Assembly (NCBI GenBank): GCA_034933305.1 | Contig: JAYFNU010000023.1 | Location: 1 to 64,000, forward strand | DNA from: JAYFNU01 sp034933305 | GTDB taxonomy: Bacteria > Bacillota > Clostridia > Oscillospirales > Ruminococcaceae | Direction of reading: 5' to 3' | Length of the DNA: 64,000 nt | Part shown: positions 20,301 through 26,136 of the stretch, piece by piece | How the letters are laid out: each line of letters opens with the position of its first letter | How positions within the stretch are numbered: position 1 is the stretch's first letter | Position numbers and translations under genes: made by a program | Notes under the pieces: model-generated | What the model was told of the DNA's origin: nothing | Database searches by the model: none | Seen by the model: only the letters and a program-made list of their open reading frames with translations

Positions 20301-21941
20301 ACCCTGTCCTTTGCGATCGCGAAGCGGACCGTCAGCGTGACGGTGCGCGATCAGGCGGTCCTCACCGGTCAGCCCTTCACGCCGGCGCCGGTGGTGTATG
20401 ACGGCTTCCTCGCGGCCGACAATGTCGGCGGCGCCGGCATCAAAACGCCGGCCGTCGTCAGCGTTCCGGCCGGCACGGATCTGTCTCAGCCGGGCAGAGT
20501 CGGCCTTGAGCTGACGAGCCCCGGCGAGTTCGCCGATGCGACCGCCGGGAACTACCGCTTCGGCAGCGTGACCGACGGCCAGCTGACGATCTGCGCGCAG
20601 GCGACCGGCCCCAGCGGCAGCACCGGCACCACCCCGGACGGAACCGGCAGTTTCTACAGGCCGGGCCCCGACAGCGGCGTCATCCAGACGGCCGTCGTCG
20701 CCGATCCCGGACTGCCGCCGGCGCGGCTCGAGACGAACCTGACCCGGTCGATCGCCGAGGCGCTGCTGAGCAAGGAAGAGATGGCGCAGGTGAAGGAGGG
20801 CGAAAACGCCCTCATCTATCTGCTCATGTCCGAAGCGGACCCGGTGCTCGACGCGGGCTCGGAGCAGGCCATCGGCGAAAAGGCGCAGAAGCTGAACGCC
20901 GGGATGAAGATCGGTCTGTATTTCGAGCTGACGCTGTACAAGCGCGTCGGCGGCGGCGCGCCCGTGCAGATCAGCGAGCCCGGTGCAAAGGCGACGATCC
21001 GCCTGACGATCCCCGACGAGCTGATTCTGACGGACAGCCGCATGACGCGCAGCTATCAGATCCTGTTCGACCACAACGGCGCGGTCGGCACCATCGCGCC
21101 GGCGGTCCAGAGCGGCGCGCTGATCTTTGCAGCGGACAAATTCTCGGTCTACGCCGTCGCCTTCACGGATACGCTCAAAGCGACGAATCACGGCGGCGAA
21201 ACGGCTGCCGCGGCACCGGTGAGTACCGCCCGCAAAACCGCGGGCAAGGGCGGGGATACGACCACGACGCCGCCCGCCGGCGGCGCCCCCGCCGCGGGCA
21301 TACCGGCGCCGATCGCAAGCAGCGTTCCGACGGAGACGGGAAAGCGGCTGGACGAAGCCTTTGAAAAGCTCAAAAAACAGGATCCGAAGCTGGAGAAGGG
21401 CCCCCGCGTGGAGGTCCCGAACCCGTCCGGCGCGGACAGCGGCACCGTCAGCTTCACCGTCGACATCCCGAAGGAACTCATCGCCGACGGCAGGACGTTC
21501 TACCTTGTGGGCGTCGACGCGGACGGCACGGTGCGCGTGCTGCGCAACGAGAGCATCGAGCGCGGCGTCATCACCGCGTCCGGCGCGCCCGGCACGGTGT
21601 GGCAGATCGTCTACGAGGACGGCGGCGCCGACCTCGCCGGCATGATCGCGCAAAACGGCATAATCCCCGGCGAAGACGGGGTGCCCGTCAGCGTCTCGAC
21701 GAACCACTGCTTCTGGCACTGGATCCTTCTGGCGCTCGCGCTTGCCGGCGCCGCGGCCGAATGGCTGCTGCGCAAAAAGAAGCTGGCCGCGGTCGTGCTG
21801 CTCGCGGCGGACGGCGCCGCGGCGATCGCTGCGGCGATCCTCGGCTGGTGCGCCTGGGACATGCCCGCGCTCGCCGTCTGCCTCACCGCCGTCGCCGCGG
21901 TCTGGTTCCTCGCCCAGAGAAGGGACATCGCCGAAAAATGA
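5316..21941 (+). CDS. Giant secreted/cell-surface MBG-repeat protein, 5541 residues
   Basis: A very large extracytoplasmic protein, probably an adhesin or cell-surface fibre. Order of parts: long basic N-terminus with signal peptide (hydrophobic core about 43-58, cleavage near VLAA 62-65); AAQETP hexapeptide repeats (about 116-145); InlB-like beta repeats (FDGWYQYGD; FLNWNTRADGTG); several prealbumin-like segments with VDG or ADG motifs; a beta-helix-like stretch leading into a Gly-rich block (about 1470-1745); more beta domains; then from about residue 2230 to 5100 a long series of MBG/YDG-type beta domains marked by VYDG, ITYGE and GWTYGEAA motifs. A linker and a final beta domain precede about 80 residues with three hydrophobic helices (HWILLALALAGAAAEWLL and two more), which anchor it. 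No LPXTG motif was seen. The ATG follows AGGGGGAA. It has its own terminator. Ligand is unknown; adhesion is inferred from domain type. Confidence 0.9.
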   Translation: MEKIMKRNAVSGAERPICARPAGIGHRRGMLRALLCRKDAPRRALALAAVLALMMTGLDLPVLAAESGTEPAQTTIVSAEELSPDVACQKLRVGADFGEILFPAALTVTVEGAAPAAQETPAAQETPAAQETPAAQETPAAQEAPAAAESPAEEDAASAQVTSTPEEPAQAAEIPTEPAPSAAAPQAAETAPAAAAQSVSLPVSWVLDARSSSADAFSSQTAGDVFVYSPSLPSGYRLARGVSLPAIAVTIDAAPVAVTSRSLVLRAPAAGQSPALQYADPNGQFTAALTWYIGGAALGAQSLFEEGQSYTAQLVLAPAAGYTLDGLGEDAFAVSDETGRACAAVYAADRLTLTVAFAPCAGENEFLQSAVVDGVTVTVAAPAGVFPADSVLKVSAITQQEKLDEFRQAVRAADADSGEDSALYAFDIAVCGPDGQELQPDETRGQVTVTFTNPDPELWDAAGLSVYHVEEQTGTAARLNVTADEAAQTVEAAAPGFSPYVLAAASTAVLLYTGCGMIDDLSWTMAGGYKYQSVGPVTGFPTPTVADSTMQFDGWYQYGDANMAKVAAPAAGKRYCAIWKRSAGASATGSYMNYKINGYDLDAHGLTGGQEIQTTFLSGGYQAYYKSNDANASGKGKLLYGTSVFAKTDVAGLTVAQLATFEGRFVRYSYYIWNNSDTPVTGFNFGLAADVQIGANDNAPLTLGADSGGSYVSMIDSGNEFRLYYAGGAVTTTDTLWTGKYSKHRENVFNDSRTDQSNLDSTLAVSWKNLTIPANGVVVKSVLLGCGTAGTLSMGKLFNCDFDGDGVLDFTNIVSASSVRAPRPMIRDGWYFLNWNTRADGTGTPYKAGDSVSADAGNVDLYSQWQQIRNTAVVGLTLDDASWQHQKVELRQGSVVRYTLSDAANAGTYRSDEVVNGAYDIWVNGRKSDRSVTVACTDHDIVVNAQAAYRSISVKTYLDGALSSAPGAVTLRKGSAVVYALTGAQGQFGCELQSSEGEYSVFVDGLDTGFKASGSEQEKSIDYYTLTVDITDDAPWTDARVTAVRPTGALGAVLAYSGTSGNTATYTKPVQADADAYEIFADGLDTHKSVLLNAESRRTELTYFTAAATIRGDLPSPVIHMTNGVETYAFSGSYGSYAVRHVLLDRGTDGAEMIYDVTVDGTVDNIPIRISSANKNVVLQYWRIRFYAMDSDLEYPAAASPTDAVYVRDTCRMPARENSRVRISGYSVAGWSETPWTAGSEANAPFDFSQGITRNVNLYSNYEKPTVQINQLVFTDAGGGIGGNGAYYRMANLSIKGFDPGAAAVKYIFLTTSGTDSIQLPETYNMTVLNGAESVPVSGGAVTIVPGADRVVVQFNGAVSVAAAQEFLRGVIVKPTVNQLHEMTVEVLDAQGNYRATNSVVRSTTDEIMQPITASSNILTTGSYYVSENVVIDKRGYAAGTPGLIVAGGATVNIHLMANATLIVFGSNASYQSGAGAGIHVASNATLSITGDGTLYAYGGSAASGGNGGNGGSGIYRSGGQGGWNITGAGGNGGNGGGGAGAGIGGGGGSGGGGAIGPSGWWIHDAEKHSNEAENRRFGTTGNVGGSGTAGLSSGTVKIAPTAKVYAYGGGGGSGGGQGSGGGWASTNNSDSKEDGWILEGGGGGAGGGGGGSGANIGQGGGGGGGGGSGASGGSDYNDDAKDMDWNKACNSGFGGMGNWGNSTSLGGFGGGSYSDGNGGGATGGQGGAGGGGGGAAYTQSAASATYSVSFDTALTGTGAAVAPQTYTYGTSYTIVFPAYTDSNKDIAFHGWKLTVYPKSSAEGSPLTTTLQTRFKAGSSVTLDKTTYGSIAFTAITEEVGGIQDKDKTSYTYYAGAPAPAYYTYTVAVRLDGAVSGYKGEIEIGGVGVAPNTDGTYTLVGTDGGGKAIVIGGTTVGTAYPGTTNVDYETLKVTVTGKTPKNVTLSGIGAPGLTDCSSGAAVLYSAQRLKTADKGSYPIYVDGERTGFTASYGKTVNVPYHTIRLTLNLGGVSPSTVELRDAEGGALRMNGAGASYRLTRLQSSTVYTVYADGESTGVTTDFSQDRSIAADFYRYTTTVTTRIDGTAADRGMVSLGGTLMVRSGMGSYTLTTRSDAAAALTVDGQLVRSVTPGTAQTVDYYTLRYAHGTGDTGALPQDGALYLSGTSALLQGQGGLVCGGRSFAGWTIGGKLYKAGASVAVTSALTASAAWEPTDFSAAAERFALTLGDSNYIYNGTSQIPVIRVTRAGEALRAGTDYTVAYSNTNTANGHYDAAGGAANAVNAGTVTVTVTGINDYTGAMSASYAIAKAPLTVTGLRAVDRVYDGTTAVRLDMEDAVLSGMVEGDEVQLVSGSPASVYSPFARAEKPVRMSSVQFSGAAASEYVLRAVEPVTVNIGQKPLTAEMFTVPDAQYNGAAQTPAVTAADMGMVDGSSVNRIEAFDYSCSYAENLHAGTATVTIRAGRLTTDEDGRTVYSTDGNYCGTVTKTFAIRPAPLTLTASAASGVYGEATADVSANWALTSGTIFTEADRADLAIRAATDVQPGYGAKVYAGAVRMDWNRANTDYDVTAVPADYTVAAAGAIAVTSAGYSGIYDAQPHCIRVTPQLLRAGETAAIYYSTTAALDATNYLRTDPEVGASPVNPLFTDAGTYTVYYYALTPNRAGTAGRETVTITKAPLTVQAKARTIVYGDDPSTLPADENLAYVTVTGLRGQDTAAQQLTGSVSYASDDCVRCADVGTYTLTPRGLASRNYAITYAPGALTVAPKPVTFTWPVMDFAYTGCAQSIAASVSGVVNGDGVTAGSYAAGANGVTASAVAAGTYTAKVTGLAGSRAYNYTFDPADASASQTWTITPAANEWALSPSIQSWTAGEAASAPVAQAKFGTDGISYTYSDAEDGIYTAAVPAQAGSWFMKASVAQTGNYAGLDSAAVPFEIRDPASAAPTLYASAEDQTVVYGEAAAPVAVRFTDAAGRPVDAASLQLTGTLTAVTCYDSASAGHRAAGSYVLGAAGQSCAGYNIVYRPGTLTVEPKEIALAWSASSLPYTGRAQTVTASAAAAGILSGDEVAVCAYTGNTGTAVGSYTAAATALSGADAANYRLPADAAWKWSIATAHNAFVIRPAISGWTYGEAASQPVGTALFGTVTFKYQEQREGIADWSIFNPKTSSVPTKAGTYRLIATVPAGNGYEALTGSVTEFTIAPAQVTVTALDASSEYGAALRTPLLSSTAVTAGKLSDADRKALAVSLTTTAAAGSAAGVYPIEVHTAANDNVAVTPVAGVYTVTEKTMTVSASPVAVTYDGAAHGIKAPAVTAGGRTLTGAAVYYGTSPVTSQNYGSASAQSPSQTDAGTLTVYYYVVCDNYAPAAGSTTITVAPKSVTVKAKDAAVTYGQAGADNGAVYTGFVGGDTADSLGLRPTYTFFALSGAQLAAAYAPGSPAGSYRILPGGLSSGNYSFTYQPGTLTIAKKPLDASMFTLAASAFDYSGAAQKPAVTAADKAGAVGLLRDADYTVSYADNTHAGTAKVILTAAAGGNYTGKAEKTFSIRPLPITVTADAAESAYNADLAQLSCRVTSGAVLAGDDLHITASAAVRKGYAAGVYDDAVGADYDAANGDYAVTVVPADYTVTQASLTVAAADYHGTYDGGQHRAAVTVKTGSFLTYATVYYSAEMSLDATNYAGKPKTMPSFADAGTHTVYFFAVCDNYAPVSGSAKVVIDPAPLTAAVPDARMTYGDDPLTVTNALQAAQRTGDQLTWSGFVGGDTAATALTGVDSIHFTAGCSRYDDAGTYPLTADGAAAKNYTITWRPGALTVDPKALTFTWPTGSFTYTGREQRLTAAVAGKARAQDDVCVGGYAQDAADVRNTATAAGSYTAKVSGLTGAAAKNYTYAAGEPTAQKSWTIAKADNRFVIAPAITGWREGDAANAPVGAAASGTVVFTYSAQADGVYTAQLPNGGRAGTYYMKAAVAPTADYGGLEQTVAFTVLPAGAQLTTVTVTAPDKTLVYGETLDLASLGAAGASITGLPAGKTLADAAAGTLSFVTDYAQGDGAGSYQLLGAGLTAKAGYAIVCRPGTVTVSPKPLTLAWSGSSFVYNGKEQTVTASVSPAQLLAGDSLWVTGYAFDAAAGVCNTATPAGTYTAHAVAFAGVNAANYTVTDGSARHTWNIVKPGSGEAGANTFTRSPAIAGWTYGQAANAPQGSALYGTVRYTYSNSPTGVFTAAVPSSAGTWYMRAEVAGTADYDALVSAPVRFEIARARLALMADDVSSAYGAPLAGLTYVMSGTIRAGDNLNIRLTTTARAGSKVGEYPISVACDANANYDVSLTNGFYFVTAAAGLQVTAAGVSTVYDGAAHGISVSVRDASGSAVKGAVVYYSEQPLDGGNYAAGAAVSPTLTDAGTKTVYYYVESGRFAPVSGSKDIVIRKKPVRVTAGDAVITYGEAPADGGVTMTGFSAGETAASLGLAPQLTVGYARYQDAGRYPISVQPLPENGNYTYLYTGGTLTVQPKPVTLTWTNSVFTYDGVVKRVPANVKGAVNGDIVTVGGYRTDEAQNIRNNAVDAGTYTAVAETLAGPKAANYVIPAGEPTATHTWSIKAGVNAFVSAPSVIGWTYGETPSLPTGSAAYGAPEFFYSASRDGTYAAAQPVHAGTYYMKAVVPATANYGLLESAPAAFTISKAAVTIAADDIVAREGEALKELTYTAVGPIAQGDTIDVTLSTSATAASASGSYPIAVQAAASADYALALQDGLYQITDADIGVSAAGADCTYDGIGHGITVDVSGTAPHAVYYSTSKIDDTSDLAHNPSALTASPTLSDAGTLAVYYYVVSGTTVLGGTRYIRVGKAPLTVTAGDATIHMGEEAANGGVRYDGFVNGETVGALGGELRYSFGGYTRTSPEGEYDILPCGLRSNNYDISCVPGTLTVLRAQKTVTITGLTAATGLVYDGTPQRGLIGTPGAETAERLGFVYTYTDADGNVLSGQPTDAGDYAVTVSVSPLDRYYTGSLTLSFAIAKRTVSVTVRDQAVLTGQPFTPAPVVYDGFLAADNVGGAGIKTPAVVSVPAGTDLSQPGRVGLELTSPGEFADATAGNYRFGSVTDGQLTICAQATGPSGSTGTTPDGTGSFYRPGPDSGVIQTAVVADPGLPPARLETNLTRSIAEALLSKEEMAQVKEGENALIYLLMSEADPVLDAGSEQAIGEKAQKLNAGMKIGLYFELTLYKRVGGGAPVQISEPGAKATIRLTIPDELILTDSRMTRSYQILFDHNGAVGTIAPAVQSGALIFAADKFSVYAVAFTDTLKATNHGGETAAAAPVSTARKTAGKGGDTTTTPPAGGAPAAGIPAPIASSVPTETGKRLDEAFEKLKKQDPKLEKGPRVEVPNPSGADSGTVSFTVDIPKELIADGRTFYLVGVDADGTVRVLRNESIERGVITASGAPGTVWQIVYEDGGADLAGMIAQNGIIPGEDGVPVSVSTNHCFWHWILLALALAGAAAEWLLRKKKLAAVVLLAADGAAAIAAAILGWCAWDMPALAVCLTAVAAVWFLAQRRDIAEK
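5661..5750 (+). repeat. Five-copy 18-bp tandem repeat inside the giant gene
   Basis: The 18-base unit GCCGCGCAGGAGACGCCG occurs about five times without gaps, encoding AAQETP each time (last copy AAQEAP). Near-identity of copies suggests recent slippage expansion. It lies in the Ala/Glu/Pro-rich stalk just after the signal peptide, where copy number would change stalk length without breaking the frame. Confidence 0.85.
9720..10540 (+). repeat. GGC-rich block encoding a poly-glycine region
   Basis: Long GGC/GGCGGC runs encode about 270 residues that are mostly Gly with Ser, Asn and Ala, interrupted by short polar segments. It directly follows a stretch of short GxxVxxGATLxI-like strands (VAGGATVNIHL, VASNATLSITGDGTLYAYGG) typical of right-handed beta-helices. 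The block stays in frame throughout. Confidence 0.8.
12000..20560 (+). repeat. Array of diverged MBG-type domain repeats
   Basis: Recurrent sub-domains can be told apart by motif. PxIxGWTYGEAA-type units start near 13890, 14670, 17035, 17845 and 19105. A TWxxSxFxYxG-type unit sits just before each of them (13620, 14410, 16750, 17545, 18820). VTYGE-type units start near 13350, 14150, 15440, 16460, 17280, 18570 and 19825. YDGxxHGI...VYYS-type units start near 13060, 15170, 16195, 18305 and 19560. The set forms an imperfect super-repeat. Copies are diverged at DNA level, so the array is old rather than recently expanded. Confidence 0.8.
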
Positions 21942-21992
21942 GCGCCGCCGGCCGACCGGCCGCGCGCGCCCGACAAGAGACCGATGCATGAC

Positions 21993-22029
21993 AAAACCCG
22001 GCGCCGGAAGATTTCGGCGCCGGGTTTTT
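21993..22029. terminator. Bidirectional terminator between convergent genes
   Basis: AAAACCCGGCGCCG, an 8-base loop, then the perfect complement ending in TTTTT. Its A run on one side and T run on the other serve both the giant gene and the convergent response regulator gene. Confidence 0.9.
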
Positions 22030-22074
22030 CCCGCTGCGGGCTTTGAAGCCGCCCGCGCGATTCCGCGGGAGACG

Positions 22075-22887
22075 TCAGTTTTTGAATTTTTCCTCGCTGA
22101 GGAACGCCGCCGTGAATTTCGCCCATTCGTACTGATCCATGTATTCGCCGGTGTAGGAATTCACGGCGGCCTGGTCGAGCGCGATGAAGCGGTAATAGTC
22201 GCAGTTGAGCTTCGCCGGGTCGACGGACAGGGCGCCGAACCTGCGCACGAGCACGTCGCCGGCGCCGCATTCGAACAGGGTGCGCTGCAGCGCCGCGATG
22301 ATCGTCTGCAGATAGCTCTGGCGCGTCTTGTCGTACGGCTCGTCCTCGAACAGCACCGCCGCGAGCTCGCGGGTCGTGCATTTCGCCCCGCGCTTGTGGA
22401 CGAGATAGGCGAACAGCTCCTTCGCCTTCCTGCGCTTGAAGTCGAGGGGCTTGCCCCGGTAAAAGGCTTCGAAATTGCCGAAGCACTGGATCTGCAGGTC
22501 GTCGTCGGGCCCGGCGGCGGGCGCCGGCCGCACGCCGATCTGCGCGAGCTCCGCGCGGATCTGGGCGGCGTCGACGGGCTTGAGAAGGTAGCCGTTCGCG
22601 CGCACCGCAAAGGCGTCGAGCGCATACTGGGAGAAGCCCGTGACGAAGACGATCCATGTGCCGGGCGACGCCAGCTTGATGCGCCCGGCAAGCTCAAGGC
22701 CCGACATGTCCGGCATCTCGATGTCGAGAAAGGCGGCATCCGGCCGCAGACCGCGCTGTTCGACTTCGGCGAGCGCGGCCTGCGCCGAGGTGAAGCTGTG
22801 CAGCTCCGCGCCCGGCGCGGCTTCCGCCGCCGCGCGGTCCAGGATATGCAGGGAAGCTCTCTCGTTGTCGACCGTCAACACCTTCAC
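22075..22887 (-). CDS. Response regulator with SARP-type (winged helix plus short BTAD) output
   Basis: A 270-residue two-component regulator. The receiver domain (1-115) has phospho-acceptor Asp55 in FLDIEMPD, Thr83 and Lys103 in LLKPV. From about 130 an OmpR-like winged helix (IQCFGNFEAFYRGKPL, then LVHKRGAKCTTRELAAVLF) leads into a short helical region resembling a bacterial transcriptional activation domain. Such proteins activate transcription from direct-repeat sites. It faces the giant gene and is the probable partner of the LytS-type kinase at 3787. Start: a GTG at 22887 with AAGGAG 12 bases upstream is preferred over an ATG at 22917 that lacks a site and adds a tail before the first receiver strand. 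A TTGCAA/TATGAT promoter lies upstream. Confidence 0.85.
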   Translation of the reverse strand: MKVLTVDNERASLHILDRAAAEAAPGAELHSFTSAQAALAEVEQRGLRPDAAFLDIEMPDMSGLELAGRIKLASPGTWIVFVTGFSQYALDAFAVRANGYLLKPVDAAQIRAELAQIGVRPAPAAGPDDDLQIQCFGNFEAFYRGKPLDFKRRKAKELFAYLVHKRGAKCTTRELAAVLFEDEPYDKTRQSYLQTIIAALQRTLFECGAGDVLVRRFGALSVDPAKLNCDYYRFIALDQAAVNSYTGEYMDQYEWAKFTAAFLSEEKFKN

Positions 22888-22930
22888 AGAGGGAACACGC
22901 TCCTTCCAGAGATGCATTTTGTACAACTCC

Positions 22931-22959
22931 ATCATATCCAATTTTATAGCGGTTTGCAA
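22931..22959 (-). promoter_or_regulatory. Promoter of the response regulator gene
   Basis: On the minus strand TTGCAA (22954-22959) and TATGAT (22931-22936) are separated by 17 bases. The regulator start codon is about 45 bases downstream. Confidence 0.72.
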
Positions 22960-22995
22960 GAAAGCGCGCCGCATTCCGGCGAAGATTCCGCGCGC

Positions 22996-23027
22996 AAAAA
23001 AGCGCCCCCGCAAAAAGGCGGGGCGCC
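22996..23027 (-). terminator. Terminator at the left edge of the low-GC island
   Basis: On the minus strand a GCGCCCCGC stem with its complement is followed by six T residues. It separates the recombinase remnant from the response regulator gene. A second hairpin with a TTCG loop (about 23079-23101) overlaps the recombinase stop codon. Confidence 0.65.
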
Positions 23028-23092
23028 GTAAAACAGTAAAATTGAAAATTTCAGAAAACCTTGTGTTTTCAAGGGACGCGGCGTGACTTCGG

Positions 23093-24648
23093 TCACGCCG
23101 TTTCCTTTTTCATGAGCTCATCCAGCGGGATGAAGCCAAGACCGTCGTACTTGATGTGAATGCTCTGCCTGCGCTTGCCGCTGGATTTGTCCGGCGCTTC
23201 CACATAGATCGCCGAAACCAGCTCTCGCAGCGCGTATGGATCGAGCGTTTCAATCTTCACATATTTGTGGGCCTTCCGGATGAACTTTTCAAGGTTTTCG
23301 TTCTGTCGTTCCTGTACTTCTATTTCCTGCTGCAGGGTGACGGTCTCCGCTTCCAGCTGCTTTTGCTCTGCTTCGTAGCTCTGGCTCGGCATTTCAAATC
23401 GTTCATCACTCAGACGGCCGCTGGCGTTGTCCTCGTAGACTTTAACGAACAGCCGTTTCAGCTCGGAAACCCGTTTCTCGGCGCGGTCAAGCTGCTTCCT
23501 GCTGAGCTGGATTTTCCCGGCAGATTCCATGCGCATCTGCTCTTCCATCACGACGCGGAAGTGATCCTCGTAACGCAGGATATAGCCGGTTACCATCTGC
23601 AGATGCTTCAGCACCAGACGTTCCAGCACCTTGACGCGGATAAAGTGTCCTCCGCATTTCTCACTGTGGTTTTTATGCAGGGAACAGTCAAAGAAATCCT
23701 GCGCCGTGTCGCTGTTGTTGGATGAGCCGTATTGCATTTTTGAGCCGCAGTCCGCACAGTAAACCAGACCGGAAAAGATGCTGCTTCTGCCCGTGCGGGT
23801 CTTGCGGTGGCGCTGCCGGCAAATTTCCTGCACCTTGTCGAACACGTCATCGTCAATGATGCGCTCGTGGGTATTGCTGAACACAGCCTGCTTTTCCAAA
23901 GGATTCTCCCGCTGCTTCTTGTCCCAGATGGAGTTGGTGTAGGTCTTGAAGTTGACTGTACAGCCGGTGTATTCACGCCGTTCCAATATACGGACAACGG
24001 AGCTGTCCACCCAGTCAAAGGGACTTTCCGGCTCGTTGTTGGGGGTACTGCGCCCCTGCCGTTTTTTGTACGCGGCTGGTGTCAGCACTTTGTCCGCTTT
24101 CAGCTGGTTGGCGATCTGTTTCGGGCCGCGCCCCTCCATGCACATGGAAAAGATGCGCTTTACAACGGCTGCCGCTTCGGGATCGATCACCCAGTGCCTC
24201 GGATCTGCCGGGTCCTTGACATAGCCGTAAGGGACATTCGTTGTCAGCGGCACGCCGCGTTCACCCTTGGCCTTTTGCACGGCCCGGATTTTGCGGCTGG
24301 TATCGCGCGCGTAGAACTCGTTGAACCAGTTCTTGATTCCCGCGAAGTCGTTGTTGACGCTGTTCGGTTCGGCGGAATCGAAATCGTCGTTGATGACGAT
24401 TAGCGGACGCCGTTCTCTGGGAAGGTGAAATTGGTGTAAAGCCCGGTCAGCGCGGAGTTTCTGCCCAGCCGGGACAGGTCCTTCGTGATGGCAACGGCTA
24501 CATGGCCGGCCTCCACTTCTGAAAGCATCGCCTGAAAACCGGGACGATCGAATGTGACGCCGCTTACGCCGTCATCCACGAAAAATGTTGGATTCGGGAA
24601 GCGATGGTCTTTGGCGTACTGGAGAAGAATGGCCTTTTGAGACGAGAT
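23093..24648 (-). pseudogene. Large serine recombinase, truncated and frameshifted
   Basis: Remnant of a transposon/ICE-type large serine site-specific recombinase. The intact part (23093-24280) contains the Recombinase domain (VPYGYVKDPADPRHWVIDPEA region), a zinc ribbon (YCADCGSKM ... CSLHKNHSEKCGG) and the coiled-coil tail. Upstream, the catalytic-domain remnant can be read as FFVDDGVSGVTFDRPGF and TKDLSRLGRNSALTGLYTN, but one base is missing near 24400 (GTCCGCTA/ATCGTC, expected VRYIVIND), shifting the frame. The match stops near 24648 with an in-frame stop, so the first about 30 residues with the nucleophilic Ser are absent. Two independent lesions make it non-functional. It marks an old mobile-element insertion. 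Confidence 0.88.
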
Positions 24649-24741
24649 TTGTCAAGGGTATTTTCACCTAAAGCACAAAACATAATGCGATGACTTTGTA
24701 GGCAAGCAAAAGCCGATATTCACGGGAGTGAAGAATCCGTA

Positions 24742-26091
24742 TCAGTTTCCTCGGTTATACTTGGATATCAACTCTGTTCTATTTGTACATCCCGTTCTTT
24801 TCAGTATGTTCTTCATATGGAACTTAACCGTACTCTCGGCCAAGAACAATTCGGATGAAATCTCGGCGTTTGAACAGCCTCTTATGACCAGTCTGAAAAT
24901 CTCCGATTGCCGTGGAGTGAACTCGTGCTCCATTTCGTAATCTCGCAATCGGCTTTCAGCGGTTTCCTTTTCCGTAAAACGGGGCAAATATAGCTTGTTA
25001 TACAGCATGAAAAAGAGCAACGCACACAGTACGAAGACTCCTGCGGTCGTGCAGATAAGAGCCACCGCTTTTCCGGCAAGCATTACACCGCCGAAAGTGC
25101 CGATGGCATCGCCTATTCTTCCTGAGAGTAGACCAAACACGGCGAAAGGTAACAGCGAGCTGCGTTTTCCGGCAAGGTCGGCAAAGAGTACCACACGATA
25201 CACAGAGAAAAAGCCATAAAAGATGTAGCTGAACACGCTCAAAAAAGCGGATATGCCCACTTCACCGCGCAGGGCAAGACTGGCAAACGGAAATACCAAA
25301 GCAATAATACAGCAGATTGCACCATAACGCCTGTTTATGTCGTTGACGATGCCAGCGGCGACAAGGCCAACTGCATAGAAAATTCGTGTGAAAGCGGGGT
25401 TGAGCACAGTAGAAACATCTGCAGCCGAAAAAAAGCACCCCAAACCGTTTACAATAGAGCAAAGCAGTGGAATGGATAGCGCCAGCAGGATGAGTTTCTT
25501 GTCGGGTCTGACTACTTCACTCTGCCACTGCCCATTATCATTTACTATCGGCTCAAGCCAACAGGCAAGTATCACAGACAGAATCGCCATTCCGATAAAA
25601 ACGTAGACTGCCATACAGCCCTGCAACAGTTTTCCGTTATCCAGCAGGGATAGCAGCCATGTTCCGATACTGCCGATCGCATAAGAATATCCAAAAACTC
25701 GACCACGACTTTGCTGCGGGATGTGTGTGGTAAGGCGGGTAAGGTACAGGCCGGATAACATTCCGATGCAAAGATTCATTAAAAGCCCAGAAAGCATAAC
25801 GCCCCAGCCGGTATCAAAGAGCAACGCAGCCACAGTAAGTGCCGTTGTTAGTGCAAGAGCAAAAACAGCAAAGCTGCGTTTCCCTGCAAGTGTGGGCTTA
25901 ACTTTAAGAACAAGGGCAAAAAGAGCGATTCCAACCGCTTGGGATATGTAATACAGAACCTCCGTATCAAGAGTGACTGCGGTTGGCTCGTAGTAGTTTA
26001 ACAGTCTATATAATACAGAAATAAACGCTGAGCCTGTCCACAGAAAAATCTGTCCGACAAGCAGCGAATAAACCCATGCTTTCTTTGTCAT
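24742..26091 (-). CDS. MFS-like membrane protein fused to LuxR-type DNA-binding domain
   Basis: A 449-residue membrane-bound transcription regulator. About twelve hydrophobic segments fill residues 8-375 in a pattern like a major facilitator permease. After a short cytoplasmic linker, residues about 388-445 form a LuxR/GerE helix-turn-helix (FTPRQSEIFRLVIRGCSNAE, then SELFLAESTVKFHMKNIL, RTGCTNRTEL). The permease part probably senses a small molecule instead of, or as well as, transporting it; this is inference. An AGAGAGGA site precedes the ATG. The XRE regulator gene ends 45 bases upstream on the same strand, so the two are probably one transcript, divergent from the lipoprotein cassette they are likely to control. 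GC is clearly lower than in the flanking genome. Confidence 0.87.
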   Translation of the reverse strand: MTKKAWVYSLLVGQIFLWTGSAFISVLYRLLNYYEPTAVTLDTEVLYYISQAVGIALFALVLKVKPTLAGKRSFAVFALALTTALTVAALLFDTGWGVMLSGLLMNLCIGMLSGLYLTRLTTHIPQQSRGRVFGYSYAIGSIGTWLLSLLDNGKLLQGCMAVYVFIGMAILSVILACWLEPIVNDNGQWQSEVVRPDKKLILLALSIPLLCSIVNGLGCFFSAADVSTVLNPAFTRIFYAVGLVAAGIVNDINRRYGAICCIIALVFPFASLALRGEVGISAFLSVFSYIFYGFFSVYRVVLFADLAGKRSSLLPFAVFGLLSGRIGDAIGTFGGVMLAGKAVALICTTAGVFVLCALLFFMLYNKLYLPRFTEKETAESRLRDYEMEHEFTPRQSEIFRLVIRGCSNAEISSELFLAESTVKFHMKNILKRTGCTNRTELISKYNRGN

Positions 26092-26136
26092 AAAAGCTCG
26101 TCCTCTCTATTTAGCAACGACCAGATGGCACATTGA

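Noticed and set aside
10191..21989. A 3932-codon open frame antisense to the giant gene
   Set aside because: It results from the high GC and the codon choice of the sense gene, which leaves few stops on the other strand. The product is Arg/Gly/Asp/Val-rich low-complexity sequence without domains, and there is no initiation site.
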